From: Rhizobium sp. L1K21
Lineage (GTDB): Bacteria > Pseudomonadota > Alphaproteobacteria > Rhizobiales > Rhizobiaceae
DNA length: 64,000 nucleotides
Reading direction: 5' to 3'
Assembly (NCBI RefSeq): GCF_024055895.1
Contig: NZ_JAMXLE010000001.1
Coordinates: forward strand, 124,001-188,000
Within the stretch, counting starts at the first letter, position 1; the number at the start of each line of letters is the position of its first letter. The position numbers and the translations under genes were made by a program. The notes beneath the pieces are model-generated. The model was not told the DNA's origin and searched no databases. It worked only from the letters and a program-made list of their open reading frames with translations. Shown here piece by piece: positions 10,025 to 19,712 of the stretch.

Positions 10025-10804
10025 ATGGATATGCTGAAAGAGTTCGAACGGATCGCGATTGCCGCCGGCGAAGTGATCATGGAAATATACCGTGGCGATA
10101 TCGATGTCATGGTCAAAGGGGATCAGTCTCCGGTTACGGAGGCTGATCAGCGGGCGGAAGCGCTTATTCTCTCCGAGCTGAAAAGCCTGTACCCCGACAT
10201 TCCAGTCGTGGCAGAAGAAGAGGCAGCGGCTGGTCGTCTTCCCGTTCTTGACGGCAAAGCCTTCATACTGGTCGATCCGCTTGATGGCACCAAGGAGTTC
10301 ATCAACAGGCGGGAAGATTTCACGGTCAATATCGCGCTGATTGAAAACAGTGTTCCGACAGCCGGTGTGGTTTATGCGCCGGCGCGCGGTGTGGCTTATA
10401 GTGGTGGCAGCGGCAAGGCTGAAAAGCTGGTGATTGAGAACGGCGCGATTGCCTCCCGTTCGGCCATAGCCACGCGCGCGCCGAATGGTCATCAGGTGGC
10501 GGTTGCCAGCCGTTCGCACAATAGCCCGGAAACGGTTGCTTTCCTTGAAGAAAAGGGCATCACGGAATACAAGTCCGTCGGCTCTTCTCTCAAATTCTGC
10601 CTCGTGGCCGAGGGTGAGGCGGATGTCTATCCGCGTTTTGGCCGCACCATGGAGTGGGACACGGCTGCAGGGGATGCAGTGTTGCGGGCGGCAGGCGGGG
10701 TGACCCTGAACACGGACGGTACGGCTTTCGCCTATGGAAAGCGCAATCAGGCGACCGATTCCGATTTTGCCAATCCGCATTTTGTAGCCTGGGGCAAGGT
10801 CTAA
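10025..10804 (+). CDS. cysQ: 3'(2'),5'-bisphosphate nucleotidase
   Basis: CysQ removes 3'-phosphoadenosine 5'-phosphate, the by-product of PAPS use, and thereby controls PAPS pools. The 259 residues carry the inositol monophosphatase-superfamily metal motifs: EEEAAAG, DPLDGTKEF and WDTAAGDAVLRAAGG. The gene starts with ATG seven bases after cysNC stops, and a terminator follows 30 bases downstream, so cysD-cysNC-cysQ form a neat three-gene operon. The function is inferred from family and context and is very likely. Confidence 0.95.
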   Translation: MDMLKEFERIAIAAGEVIMEIYRGDIDVMVKGDQSPVTEADQRAEALILSELKSLYPDIPVVAEEEAAAGRLPVLDGKAFILVDPLDGTKEFINRREDFTVNIALIENSVPTAGVVYAPARGVAYSGGSGKAEKLVIENGAIASRSAIATRAPNGHQVAVASRSHNSPETVAFLEEKGITEYKSVGSSLKFCLVAEGEADVYPRFGRTMEWDTAAGDAVLRAAGGVTLNTDGTAFAYGKRNQATDSDFANPHFVAWGKV

Positions 10805-10833
10805 TCGCGCTTTCAAAAGTTATATATGATGAG

Positions 10834-10870
10834 AACGGGCGCCTTGCGGATTGTCGCAGGCGCCCGTTTT
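10834..10870 (+). terminator. Rho-independent terminator after cysQ
   Basis: The arms AACGGGCGCCT (10834-10844) and AGGCGCCCGTT (10858-10868) form an 11-bp stem with a 13-base loop, followed by TTTT. It closes the cysD-cysNC-cysQ operon. Confidence 0.9.
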
Positions 10871-11071
10871 GCGTGACATGCCTAATTCTTGCCGGAATTG
10901 ACCGGGCATAACCGTTTCGGGCTGAGACATCGTCCGGTTATGGCGCAAAACCTTCGTTGTGTTGACGGTTTGGTAACCCGGATTAAGGTATCTTAAACGA
11001 AATAATGAGAATTGCGTTGGTTTGACGCAAGCCGTTCGCGGCTAAAGACGAACACCAACCGGTAGGAAAAC

Positions 11072-11575
11072 ATGTTGGCACGAAAGACAGCACTCGTACT
11101 ATCTTCCCTCCTGGCTTCTGCAACCGTTGCGTTGGCCCAAACACCCAGCCGAATTGAACAGTTTAACGCGTGGGGCGCTTATTCCTATGATTCCGGCAAG
11201 GGCAAGGTCTGCTATGTGCTTTCGGTCCCGGCGGACAAGTCTCCGGCAAATGTGGACCATGGAGATAATTTTTTCCTCGTGACCCAGCGGCCAGGCCAGA
11301 ACATTTCTTATGAGCCTCAGGTCATGGCGGGCTACTCGCTGAAAGGCGGATCGAAGGTCACGGCCGATATTGATGGCAAGACCTTCAGCTTTTTCACCAA
11401 GGAAAAGTCAGCCTGGCTTGAAAATGCAGCCCAGGAGCCTGCTCTTGTGGCGGCGATGAAAGCTGGCAAATCAATGAAGATCAGTGCTGTTTCTGCACGC
11501 GGCACGAATACATCCTATACCTATTCGCTTTCCGGCATTACCGCAGCGCTCAAAAAGATCGAAAGCTGCAAGTAA
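11072..11575 (+). CDS. Invasion-associated locus B (IalB)-like exported protein
   Basis: This 167-residue protein has a clear Sec signal peptide (MLARKTALVLSSLLASATVALA, quoted once as the cleavage region ending VALA-QTP) and a single beta-rich domain with the IalB-family pattern: WGAYSYDSGKGKVCYVLS near the N-terminus and a Cys at the very end (IESCK). The two cysteines probably form a disulfide in the periplasm. IalB was named for Bartonella erythrocyte invasion, but most alphaproteobacterial relatives are housekeeping envelope proteins of unknown role. It stands alone, with terminators before and after, so it is probably monocistronic. Confidence 0.8.
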   Translation: MLARKTALVLSSLLASATVALAQTPSRIEQFNAWGAYSYDSGKGKVCYVLSVPADKSPANVDHGDNFFLVTQRPGQNISYEPQVMAGYSLKGGSKVTADIDGKTFSFFTKEKSAWLENAAQEPALVAAMKAGKSMKISAVSARGTNTSYTYSLSGITAALKKIESCK

Positions 11576-11597
11576 GGCGTCCGAAAATTCAACATCG

Positions 11598-11626
11598 AAG
11601 GGCCGGTTGCAAAACCGGCCCTTTTT
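11598..11626 (+). terminator. Rho-independent terminator after the IalB-like gene
   Basis: An 11-bp stem, AAGGGCCGGTT (11598-11608) and AACCGGCCCTT (11613-11623), with a four-base loop runs into TTTTT. It separates the exported-protein gene from rlmN. Confidence 0.92.
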
Positions 11627-11671
11627 CATATGTCAAATTGATGATAAAGGGACGCAAAATCTTATCCTGAC

Positions 11672-12883
11672 ATGGTGAAAACTATGAACGCACCTGCTGC
11701 GACCATATCGGCATTGTCGACAAAGCCTTCGCTTATCGGCCTCACACGTGAGGAACTCGGTGCTGCGCTGAAGGAACGAGGTGTGCCGGAAAAACAGATC
11801 CGTATGCGTACCGGGCAAATCTGGCACTGGCTCTACATCCGCGGCATTTCCGATTTCGACGACATGCTGAACGTGTCGAAGGATCTGCGCGCGCTTCTGA
11901 AAGAGCATTTCACGATTCAGCGCCCTGAAATTGCCGAGGAGCAGATTTCTTCCGACGGTACACGCAAGTGGCTTTTAAGGTTTCCGCCGCGTGGCGCAGG
12001 GCGTCCGGTTGAAGTGGAAACGGTTTATATTCCCGAGGAGGGGCGCGGTACGCTGTGTGTGTCCAGCCAGGTCGGCTGTTCGCTCAACTGTTCCTTCTGC
12101 CATACCGGCACGCAGCGCCTTGTGCGCAACCTGACGGCTGAGGAAATTCTCTCGCAGATACTTCTTGCGCGTGACCGGCTGGGCGATTTCCCGAATAAGG
12201 AAACACCTCAAGGCGGTATCCTGCCCTCCAGCGAGCGCAAGGTCACCAATATCGTGCTGATGGGCATGGGCGAACCGCTCTATAATTACGATGCGGTGAA
12301 GAATGCCATCCTGATCGCAACGGATGGGGAGGGTCTTTCGCTCTCCAAGCGCCGCGTTACGCTTTCGACGTCTGGTGTTGTTCCGGAAATTGCCCGTATC
12401 GGCGAGGAAACCGGCGTCATGCTGGCGATTTCACTGCATGCGACCAATGACGAATTGCGCAACGTTCTGGTGCCGATCAACAAGAAATATCCGCTCAAGG
12501 AGCTGATGGAAGCCTGCCGGAATTATCCGGGCCTTTCCAATGCGCGGCGTATCACATTTGAATATGTGATGCTGAAGGGTGTGAATGACAGTCTGACAGA
12601 TGCACGCGATCTGGTGAAGCTCTTGAAGGGCATTCCCGCCAAAATCAACCTGATCCCGTTCAATCCCTGGCCAGGCACGGATTATGAATGCTCCGACTGG
12701 GAGACCATCGAAACATTCTCCGATTTCATCAACGATGCGGGCTATGCCTCGCCGATCCGCACGCCGCGCGGGCGCGACATTCTGGCGGCCTGCGGCCAGC
12801 TGAAGTCGGAATCCGAGCGCATGCGCAAGAAGGAGCGCCTGGCGCTCGAGACCCTGATGATTGCCGGTCACGGCGGCGAATAG
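11672..12883 (+). CDS. rlmN: Dual-specificity 23S rRNA A2503 / tRNA A37 methyltransferase
   Basis: RlmN is a radical-SAM enzyme that methylates C2 of A2503 in 23S rRNA and of A37 in some tRNAs. The 403 residues contain the iron-sulfur ligands in [15 protein letters not shown] (CxxxCxxC), the [10 protein letters not shown] block, and the RITFEYVML and [11 protein letters not shown] segments. Two in-frame starts are possible, 11672 and 11684; neither has a strong ribosome binding site, and the longer one is listed. The protein length fits the family (about 380-410). It is not obviously part of an operon. Confidence 0.95.
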   Translation: MVKTMNAPAATISALSTKPSLIGLTREELGAALKERGVPEKQIRMRTGQIWHWLYIRGISDFDDMLNVSKDLRALLKEHFTIQRPEIAEEQISSDGTRKWLLRFPPRGAGRPVEVETVYIPEEGRGTLCVSSQVGCSLNCSFCHTGTQRLVRNLTAEEILSQILLARDRLGDFPNKETPQGGILPSSERKVTNIVLMGMGEPLYNYDAVKNAILIATDGEGLSLSKRRVTLSTSGVVPEIARIGEETGVMLAISLHATNDELRNVLVPINKKYPLKELMEACRNYPGLSNARRITFEYVMLKGVNDSLTDARDLVKLLKGIPAKINLIPFNPWPGTDYECSDWETIETFSDFINDAGYASPIRTPRGRDILAACGQLKSESERMRKKERLALETLMIAGHGGE

Positions 12884-12986
12884 CCGCTGCCTCTTCCGTT
12901 TTTTACGGTTTTTTTGTGCCTGATGTCGAATTGGTCAATGGCCATTCGTTCCAAGTTGTCATTCATGCAACAAAGGAGCGACGCAA

Positions 12987-13376
12987 ATGACTTTCGCCAT
13001 CACCTCTCTTTATGCCTCGATCTTCACTCTCATGCTGATCGTGCTTTCCAACATTGTCAGCGCGCGGCGCGGCAAAACGGGTTTATCCATCCTCCATGGC
13101 GAGGATATGCAGCTTGCCTATGCGATCAGGCGGCACGGGAATTTCGTTGAAACTGTCCCCTTTGCTCTTATCCTCATGCTTCTGGCAGAGAGCGCGGCAA
13201 TGCCAGTCTTGCCGCTGCACGCTGCCGGCATTCTTCTGGTGGTCTCGCGCATCGCACATATTTTCGGCTTGAAAGCGGATGGAAAAATGCATTTCCTGCG
13301 CATTGCAGGGGGTGTGGGAACGCAGCTGGCGATGCTTTCGCTGGTCATATACCTTTGCTGGACAATCTTGCAGTAA
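12987..13376 (+). CDS. MAPEG-family inner-membrane protein
   Basis: The 129-residue protein has four predicted membrane helices and the MAPEG (eicosanoid/glutathione metabolism) signature: a polar block with GEDMQLAYAIRRHGNFVETVP between helices 1 and 2 (partly quoted), followed by RIAHIFGLKADG. Bacterial members resemble E. coli YecN and are of unknown function; a glutathione-dependent activity is only inferred from the eukaryotic relatives. An AAAGGAGCGAC site sits just before the ATG. It lies about 100 bases before the DGPF gene and may be independent of it. Confidence 0.83.
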   Translation: MTFAITSLYASIFTLMLIVLSNIVSARRGKTGLSILHGEDMQLAYAIRRHGNFVETVPFALILMLLAESAAMPVLPLHAAGILLVVSRIAHIFGLKADGKMHFLRIAGGVGTQLAMLSLVIYLCWTILQ

Positions 13377-13480
13377 TTTTTTTCAAGTGCATGTCGAATT
13401 TTGCAGATCTCAATCGTCCATATAGTGCCGGACAACTTGAAAGAGCCGGCGACAGGACAACCGATAGAAGGAAAAGTTCA

Positions 13481-13837
13481 ATGCAATATATGGCGCTTAT
13501 TTATGTTGACCCGGCTTACCAGACACCGCCTGGCACCGCGGAATTCGGGAAGATGATGGCCGGTTACAACGAGGCCAACGAGACCTACAAGAAGGATGGC
13601 GTTTACATTGCCGGCGACGCCCTCCAGCCGACATCCACGGCCACCACGGTGCGTGTGCGCAACGGCAAGACGGAGACAATGGACGGCCCCTTTGCCGAGA
13701 CCAAGGAGTTCCTCGGCGGTTACTATCTCCTCAACTGCGACAATCTCGATGATGCAATCCGCTATGCTGCGATGATCCCGCATGCTTCGATGGGCTGCGT
13801 TGAAATTCGCCCTGTCATGGTCTTCGACAATCCATGA
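13481..13837 (+). CDS. YCII/DGPF-domain protein, partner of the ECF42 sigma factor
   Basis: This 118-residue protein begins MQYMALIYVDPAYQTPP and contains the DGPFAETKEFLGGYYLL signature that names the DGPF (YCII-related) family. A longer frame reaches back to 13355, overlapping the MAPEG gene, but ATG 13481 has an AGAAGGAAAAG site and the family N-terminus. Its stop overlaps the sigma factor start by four bases (ATGA), so the two are translationally coupled. DGPF genes accompany ECF42 sigma factors in many bacteria; their role is not settled and they do not look like classical anti-sigma factors. Confidence 0.88.
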   Translation: MQYMALIYVDPAYQTPPGTAEFGKMMAGYNEANETYKKDGVYIAGDALQPTSTATTVRVRNGKTETMDGPFAETKEFLGGYYLLNCDNLDDAIRYAAMIPHASMGCVEIRPVMVFDNP

Positions 13838-15111
13838 CAGGCTCGGGCCTTTCCGAGGCCGAAATCACCCGCGCGGTTGAAAAGATCGCGCGGGCAGATG
13901 GCGGGCGCCTGCTTTCCAATCTTATGGGCATGCTGCGCGATCTCCAGCTTGCGGAAGACAGTTTGTATGATGCTCTTGAATCCGCGCTTGTGCATTGGCA
14001 GCGCAATGGTCTGCCGGCATCACCGACCGGCTGGATCATGCAGACGGCCAAGCGCAAGGCCATTGACCGGCTGCGTCGGGTTGCCAACTTCGCTTCAAAG
14101 AGCGCTTACATTGCGCATCTGATCGAACTGGAAAATGCCTCAGACAGTCTGCAGGAACAGGAAACGATCCAGGATGACCGGCTGAAGCTGATCTTCACCT
14201 GCTGCCATCCCGCTCTTGATCGAAAGACCGCCGTCGCGTTGACCTTGCGGTCGGTTTGCGGATTGACCACAGAGGAAATCGCGCGGGCCTTTCTGGACAA
14301 GACCGAGGCGATGGCGCAGCGTCTGGTGCGCGCACGTCACAAGATCCACAAAGCCGGCATTCAGTACGAGGTGCCGGAGCCTGAACATTGGCGAATGCGG
14401 CTTGAGAGCGTTCTCGCGGTGATCTATCTCATTTTCAATGAAGGTTATGCTTCCAGCGACGCCGCCTATCTGCGCGGCGAGCTCTGCGAGGAAGCCATTC
14501 GTCTCGGCAGGCTTTTGATCCATCTCTGCCCGGAACAGCCGGAGGCCGAGGGCTTGCTGGCGTTGATGCTTCTGCACCACGCGCGGAGTGCCACGCGGCT
14601 CGGGCCGGCTGGCGATCTGCTGTCACTCGAAGAGCAGGACCGGGGGCAATGGGACAGGGCCATGATCGACGAAGGTATGGCCCTGTTGAAGACTGCTTTG
14701 CAGCGCGGTCAGGCTGGCCCCTATCAGCTTCAAGCCGCCATTGTAAGCCTTCATGCACAGGCGGCCTCGTTCGAGCAAACGGATTGGCGCGAAATCCTGA
14801 TGCTTTATGACCTTCTTGTCCTGATGACCTCAAATGACGTCGTTCACCTCAATAGGCTCGTGGCTCTTGCGCAAGTGCGTGGACCCCAGGTCGCGCTTGA
14901 AGCGTTGGAACAATTGGAGGCAGAGCTTGGGAACTATCAGCCGTTTCACGCTGCAAAAGCCGAATTTCTCCGGCGGCTGGAGCGGCTCGATACCGCGGAG
15001 GAATGTTACCACCGCGCGATCGAACTGTCGTCGAACCCGGCCGAACGCCGTTTCCTGGAACGGCGTCTTGCCGGATTGCGCCGCCATGGGGATGCGGATG
15101 CTTACCCTTAA
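13834..15111 (+). CDS. ECF42-type RNA polymerase sigma factor with C-terminal TPR-like extension
   Basis: The first 175 residues hold sigma-2 (about 17-85, including GWIMQTAKRKAIDRLRR) and sigma-4 (about 115-170, with the helix-turn-helix LTTEEIARAFLDKTEAMAQR). The remaining 250 residues form the long C-terminal extension with helical, TPR-like repeats that defines ECF42 sigma factors, containing NEGYASSD and ALNRAVA-like repeats such as HLNRLVALAQVRGP. At 425 residues it is about twice the size of a simple ECF factor. The extension is thought to control activity in place of an anti-sigma factor. The start overlaps the DGPF gene by four bases. Its targets are unknown; the DGPF gene itself is the usual one. 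Confidence 0.92.
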   Translation: MTGSGLSEAEITRAVEKIARADGGRLLSNLMGMLRDLQLAEDSLYDALESALVHWQRNGLPASPTGWIMQTAKRKAIDRLRRVANFASKSAYIAHLIELENASDSLQEQETIQDDRLKLIFTCCHPALDRKTAVALTLRSVCGLTTEEIARAFLDKTEAMAQRLVRARHKIHKAGIQYEVPEPEHWRMRLESVLAVIYLIFNEGYASSDAAYLRGELCEEAIRLGRLLIHLCPEQPEAEGLLALMLLHHARSATRLGPAGDLLSLEEQDRGQWDRAMIDEGMALLKTALQRGQAGPYQLQAAIVSLHAQAASFEQTDWREILMLYDLLVLMTSNDVVHLNRLVALAQVRGPQVALEALEQLEAELGNYQPFHAAKAEFLRRLERLDTAEECYHRAIELSSNPAERRFLERRLAGLRRHGDADAYP

Positions 15112-15124
15112 GCCCTTAAGAGTC

Positions 15125-18100
15125 TTAGGTTCTCAGCACCCGGTAGATTGCCGGGATCACCAGCACGGTCAGCATCGTGGAAGAGGCAAGACCGAACAGC
15201 AGCGAGATTGCCAGTCCTTGGAAAATCGGGTCCGTCAGAATGACGGCCGCACCAATCATCGCGGCCAGCGCCGTCAAAAGGATCGGCTTGAAGCGGATGG
15301 AGCCTGCTTCAATCAGCACATCCGTCAGGCTTCGTTCATCCGTATGCGTGTTGCGGATGAAATCGACGAGCAGGATCGAGTTGCGCACGATAATGCCTGC
15401 AAGCGCGATGAAACCGATCATCGAGGTTGCGGTAAACGGTGCGCCGAAGAGCCAGTGACCGCCGAGAATACCAATGAAGGTCAGCGGCACGGGGGTGAGG
15501 ATCACCAGCGGCAGTTTGAACGATCCAAACTGCGCCACGACAAGAATGTAAATGCCCATGATTGCGATAGCGAAAGCCGCACCCATGTCGCGGAAGGTGA
15601 CCCAGGTCACTTCCCATTCGCCGTCCCAAAGAAGCGAGGGCTTGCTCTGGTCGTCGGGCTGACCGTGCAGAATGATCTCCGGCTTTTCAAGACCCGTCCA
15701 GTCCATCTTGTCGATGGCATCCTGAACCGCGATCATTCCGTAGAGCGGTGCCTCGTAGTCGCCGGCAAGCTCCGCGGTTACCATCTCGGCTGCGCGGCCA
15801 TTGTGGCGGAAGATCGGGTAGGACGCGCGTTCTTCCGAAATCTTCACCACATCGCCAAGCTCCACGACGGCGCGGGAGCCGGGGATGACATTGGCTGGAA
15901 TTGGCGTAGACAGGAAGCGCTCGTCCAGAACACGGTCACCTTTCGGTCTGCCGATCTCAATCGGGATCGGCGGGCGGCCTTCGCCACGGTGTGAATAGCC
16001 GATGGTGGTCGTGCCATTCAGCATCTCGAGCGTATCAAAGACATCACTTTCGGCAACACCGTAGAAGTCCAGATCGTCTGTCGAGATCGTTGCGCGATAA
16101 CGCCGGGCAGGTTCCCCATAGCTGTCGTCCACATCGACGACGAAAGGAACGGATTTGAAGGCTTCTTTCACCTTCTCGGCCACAGCCCGCCGCGTTTCGG
16201 CGTTGGGCCCGTAGATTTCGGCAAGAAGTGTGGCCATCACAGGCGGGCCCGGCGGCGGCTCGACGACCTTCAAGGATGTACCTTCGGGTACGCTCAATTC
16301 CTTCAGGCGTTCGCGCAGGTCCAGCGCGACCTCGTGACTGGAACGATCACGTTCGCCCTTCGGTGTCAGCATGAGCTGCACATCGCCCATATAGGGGTTG
16401 TTGCGAAGATAGGCGTGGCGGACGAGGCCGTTGAAATTGAACGGCGAGGCGGTGCCAGCCTGCGTTTGCAGGGAAACCACTTCCGGCAGGGAAAGGGCAA
16501 CGCGGGCAACATCCTGCGCCACGGCATCCGTGGCCTCTGTTGATGAGCCTTCCGGCAAATCAATGGTCACCTGCAGTTCGGCCTTGTTGTCGAAGGGCAG
16601 GAGCTTCACCGTCACATGCTTGGTGTAAAAGAGCCCCAGCGAGCCGAGCGTAGCAATGCCGACAAGGATGAGGAAGACCCAGCTTGCCTTCTTGGAGGCG
16701 AGGATGGGTTTTGCCATTGCCGCATAGGCTTTGCCCAGCATGCCGCCCGAACTGTGGTCGTCATGGTGATTGGCCGGTGCATTGCCGGCAATCTTCAGCA
16801 TCAGCCACGGCGTTACGATGACGGCAACGAAGAAGGAGAAAATCATCGCGGCCGAGGCGTTCGCCGGAATGGGGCTCATATAGGGACCCATCATGCCCGA
16901 CACGAAGAGCATCGGCAGCAATGCGATCACAACGGTCAGCGTTGCGACAATCGTTGGGTTCCCAACTTCGGCGACGGCCAGAATAGCGGCCTCTCTCCGG
17001 TCACGGCTGCTGATACCCCAGTGGCGGGAAATGTTCTCGATCACGACAATGGCGTCGTCAACCAGGATGCCGATCGAGAAGATCAATGCAAACAGCGAGA
17101 CGCGGTTGAGCGTATAGCCCATGACATTGGCGGCAAAGAGCGTGAGCAGGATTGTGACGGGGATGACCAGGGCCACAACCAGTGCTTCCTTGCGACCGAT
17201 GGCGAGCCAAACGAGCAGGATAATGGAAACTGTGGCAAGACCCAGATGGAAGAGAAGCTCATTGGCCTTCTCGTTGGCGGTTTCGCCGTAGTCGCGGGTG
17301 ACTTCCACGCTCATGCTGTCGGGAATGAGTTTGCCTTCGAGGCTTTCCATATGTTCGATGATGCGCTCTGCGACCAGCACGGCGTTGGCACCGGCGCGCT
17401 TGGCAACTGCCACGGTGACAGCGGGTACACGACGCGTGCCGCCGGCTTCGTCGCGGCTTACGGTCGAGACAAGCGCGTCATTCGTGTCGGTTGCAAATGC
17501 AATGTCTGCCACATCGCGCACATAGACCGGCCGGCCATCACGCGTGGTCAAAACCAGGTTGCCGATCTCTTCGGGCGTATTGAGCGTTTCACCGGCGACA
17601 ACGTCGATCTCATGACCCTTGTCGCGCACCAATCCGGTCGAGAAAGAGCGGTTGGCCATGGTGACCTTGCCGACAAGAGACTGAAGGGTGACGCCGTAGA
17701 GTGCCAGTCGTTCCGGGTCCGGCGAGACGCGGATAACGCCGTTCGTTTCACCCACGATGTAGCTCAGCCCAACATCGTCGATTTGCGACAGTTCGGAGCG
17801 GAGCTGGCTTGCAACCCGCGTGAGGTCGGTTGCATCGACGTCTGCGCCCTTGTCGAGCGAGGGGGTGAGGGTGAGCGTGACGATGGCAACGTCGTCGATG
17901 GTGCGCCCCACGATCATCGGTTCGGGAATGCCGACGGGTATGCTCGAGAGGTTGGCGTTGATCTTGTCATGAATACGCAAGACCGCTGCATCGCCAGACG
18001 TTCCCACGTAAAAGCGCGCCGTGACCATGACCTGCTCATCGCCGGTTTGCGAATAGACGTGTTCGACGCCATTGATGCTTTTGACAATGGTTTCCAGCGG

Positions 18101-18319
18101 TTCCGTCACCAGCTTTTCGGCATCCGGTGCCTTCAAACCCGGTGCGCGCACGATGATATCGACCATCGGCACGGAAATCTGCGGCTCTTCTTCGCGCGGC
18201 AAGGTGATGAGGGCAACGAGGCCCAGCATGAAGGCAGCGAGCAGAAATAGTGGTGTCAGCGGTGACGTGATGAAGGCGCGGGTGAGGCCACCTGCAATGC
18301 CGATATTCGGTTCATTCAT
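15125..18319 (-). CDS. RND efflux transporter permease (AcrB superfamily)
   Basis: This 1064-residue inner-membrane proton antiporter has the RND layout: an N-terminal helix, a large periplasmic loop, six helices, then the same again. The helix-4 proton-relay motif GILVDDAIVVIENISRHW is present, as is the N-terminal LITLPREEEPQISVPMVDI element typical of this subfamily of hydrophobe exporters. It overlaps the adaptor gene by four bases, so the two form an operon with the small DUF2892 gene upstream. No outer-membrane channel gene is nearby, so a TolC-type protein elsewhere must complete the pump. The substrate cannot be told from sequence. Confidence 0.93.
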   Translation of the reverse strand: MNEPNIGIAGGLTRAFITSPLTPLFLLAAFMLGLVALITLPREEEPQISVPMVDIIVRAPGLKAPDAEKLVTEPLETIVKSINGVEHVYSQTGDEQVMVTARFYVGTSGDAAVLRIHDKINANLSSIPVGIPEPMIVGRTIDDVAIVTLTLTPSLDKGADVDATDLTRVASQLRSELSQIDDVGLSYIVGETNGVIRVSPDPERLALYGVTLQSLVGKVTMANRSFSTGLVRDKGHEIDVVAGETLNTPEEIGNLVLTTRDGRPVYVRDVADIAFATDTNDALVSTVSRDEAGGTRRVPAVTVAVAKRAGANAVLVAERIIEHMESLEGKLIPDSMSVEVTRDYGETANEKANELLFHLGLATVSIILLVWLAIGRKEALVVALVIPVTILLTLFAANVMGYTLNRVSLFALIFSIGILVDDAIVVIENISRHWGISSRDRREAAILAVAEVGNPTIVATLTVVIALLPMLFVSGMMGPYMSPIPANASAAMIFSFFVAVIVTPWLMLKIAGNAPANHHDDHSSGGMLGKAYAAMAKPILASKKASWVFLILVGIATLGSLGLFYTKHVTVKLLPFDNKAELQVTIDLPEGSSTEATDAVAQDVARVALSLPEVVSLQTQAGTASPFNFNGLVRHAYLRNNPYMGDVQLMLTPKGERDRSSHEVALDLRERLKELSVPEGTSLKVVEPPPGPPVMATLLAEIYGPNAETRRAVAEKVKEAFKSVPFVVDVDDSYGEPARRYRATISTDDLDFYGVAESDVFDTLEMLNGTTTIGYSHRGEGRPPIPIEIGRPKGDRVLDERFLSTPIPANVIPGSRAVVELGDVVKISEERASYPIFRHNGRAAEMVTAELAGDYEAPLYGMIAVQDAIDKMDWTGLEKPEIILHGQPDDQSKPSLLWDGEWEVTWVTFRDMGAAFAIAIMGIYILVVAQFGSFKLPLVILTPVPLTFIGILGGHWLFGAPFTATSMIGFIALAGIIVRNSILLVDFIRNTHTDERSLTDVLIEAGSIRFKPILLTALAAMIGAAVILTDPIFQGLAISLLFGLASSTMLTVLVIPAIYRVLRT

Positions 18320-19314
18320 GGCAGCACAACCTCATCGCCGGCTGTCAGTCCGGTCAGAATTTCTATCTTGTCGCCATCGTCCAGATGCGTTGCATCACCG
18401 GTAACAACCGAACGTTCGATAGATGTACCGTTTGTTTCGACCTCAACGTAGTCGATGCCAAAGCGAGTGGTGACGGCTGACTTGGGAACAAGCAATGCTT
18501 GCCGTTCGCCAACCGGTATGCGCACCAACACGCGGGCGTTCACGAAATCCGTATCCAGATTTTCGACCTCTACATCGGCGATGATCCGGCCATTGTCGAT
18601 CTCGGGATAGATCTTGGCGAGACGACCGGTCGTCGCCTTATTGGTATCGCCGGCGATTTCGATTTCCGCCCCCTGCTCAAGCATGGCGTCCAATCTTTCG
18701 GGAATGGCAAGACGAATGAAAAAGCCGCCGCCGCCGATTGTGGCGACAGGTTCACCGCCCATGATGACGGCGTCCTTTGTGACGGGAACGGTCAAGACCT
18801 TGCCATCAATGGGGGAGAGAACGGCGCCTTCCTTTTCCTGTTCTTCAATCACCGCACGCTGGGCTTCAGCGGCCGCAATCTGATTGGTCAGCACGTCAAC
18901 CTGGGTGCGGAGCTGATCGAGGCGCTGTACTGTGGAAACGCCGCGCTTGATCAGCTCTTCGGCGCGGACCAGTTCGGTCCGCGCATTTTCGAGGGAAACC
19001 TGAAGGCCTTTAATCTGGGCATTCGTTGCGGCGATCTGAAAGTCGATCTTATCGTCCTTGACGACGGCAATTTTTTGCCCGGCCTTGACGCTGTCGCCTT
19101 CCGTTACCGTCAATTCGATAATGGTGCCGCCGATGCGGGCGCGTGCCGGAACGCTGTCCCGGCTTTCCACGCGACCATATACGGCCTTCCACTCGGGCAC
19201 TGTGCTCGGTTCAAGTTTGAGCGTATCGGCAAAGGCTGGCAATGCCATTGTCGTTAAAAATGTGCCGAGTACGAGCGGCTTGATCGAATTGGAACGACGC
19301 ATCATTTCCCCCAT
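18316..19314 (-). CDS. RND efflux periplasmic adaptor (membrane fusion protein)
   Basis: The adaptor links the RND permease to an outer-membrane channel. The 332 residues start with a signal peptide (TTMALPAFA cleavage region), followed by the lipoyl half-motif (GTIIELTVTEGDSVKAGQ), a coiled-coil hairpin at about 85-150, the second lipoyl half (GAVLSPIDGKVL) and a beta-barrel domain. No lipobox Cys is seen, so it is probably soluble or held by the uncleaved signal. ATG 19314 is used; in-frame ATG codons at 19305 and 19302 are alternatives. It starts 11 bases after the DUF2892 gene ends. Confidence 0.9.
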   Translation of the reverse strand: MGEMMRRSNSIKPLVLGTFLTTMALPAFADTLKLEPSTVPEWKAVYGRVESRDSVPARARIGGTIIELTVTEGDSVKAGQKIAVVKDDKIDFQIAATNAQIKGLQVSLENARTELVRAEELIKRGVSTVQRLDQLRTQVDVLTNQIAAAEAQRAVIEEQEKEGAVLSPIDGKVLTVPVTKDAVIMGGEPVATIGGGGFFIRLAIPERLDAMLEQGAEIEIAGDTNKATTGRLAKIYPEIDNGRIIADVEVENLDTDFVNARVLVRIPVGERQALLVPKSAVTTRFGIDYVEVETNGTSIERSVVTGDATHLDDGDKIEILTGLTAGDEVVLP

Positions 19315-19325
19315 AGAGTGTGCAG

Positions 19326-19526
19326 TCAGAATGCACTTCCGGATTTCACACCGAGTTTTTTCAGGATCATTGCCAGCGGGCAGAAACCGGTGAAAGCGGA
19401 TTGTAGCAGATTAGCGCCAACAAAGGCCGTCAACCAGTAGAATCCGGGGTGAACATAAAGGGCGAGTGCGAGCGAGATGAGCACAACACTACCGGCAAAG
19501 GCGAGAACGATCTTGTCAATGGGCAT
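19326..19526 (-). CDS. DUF2892 small inner-membrane protein
   Basis: A 66-residue protein with two membrane helices (residues about 5-25 and 30-50) and the DUF2892/YgaP-like pattern ending [16 protein letters not shown]. Such proteins often occur as a domain beside rhodanese or ArsR genes and here head an RND efflux operon. A strong ribosome binding site (CTGGAGG) precedes the ATG. The role is unknown; co-transcription with the pump suggests a link to stress or sulfur-compound export, but that is inference. Confidence 0.82.
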   Translation of the reverse strand: MPIDKIVLAFAGSVVLISLALALYVHPGFYWLTAFVGANLLQSAFTGFCPLAMILKKLGVKSGSAF

Positions 19527-19712
19527 TGGAACCTCCAGGGTTTTACATAGCGCAATTCCTATATATGGTTTTTGTTATTTATTCCAATACCCGGGTGACG
19601 TTTTTCTGAAGCGATGGGCAAAGGTCACAAAAATACAACACAGACGTCTTCGCCAGAGACGAAAAACGCCGCCGGTGAAAACGTTCAAGCTATTGTCTTT
19701 TTGTGATTTTGT

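Noticed and set aside
12893-12918. Possible terminator after rlmN (CCGT...ACGG then T-run)
   Set aside because: The stem is only four base pairs; too weak to list as a feature.
14834-15994. Open frame of 386 codons running from the sigma factor into the RND gene
   Set aside because: Overlaps two well-supported genes in wrong frames; no ribosome site or motif.
16616-18250. Open frame of 544 codons on the plus strand
   Set aside because: It lies opposite the RND permease and has the shadow composition caused by third-position GC bias.
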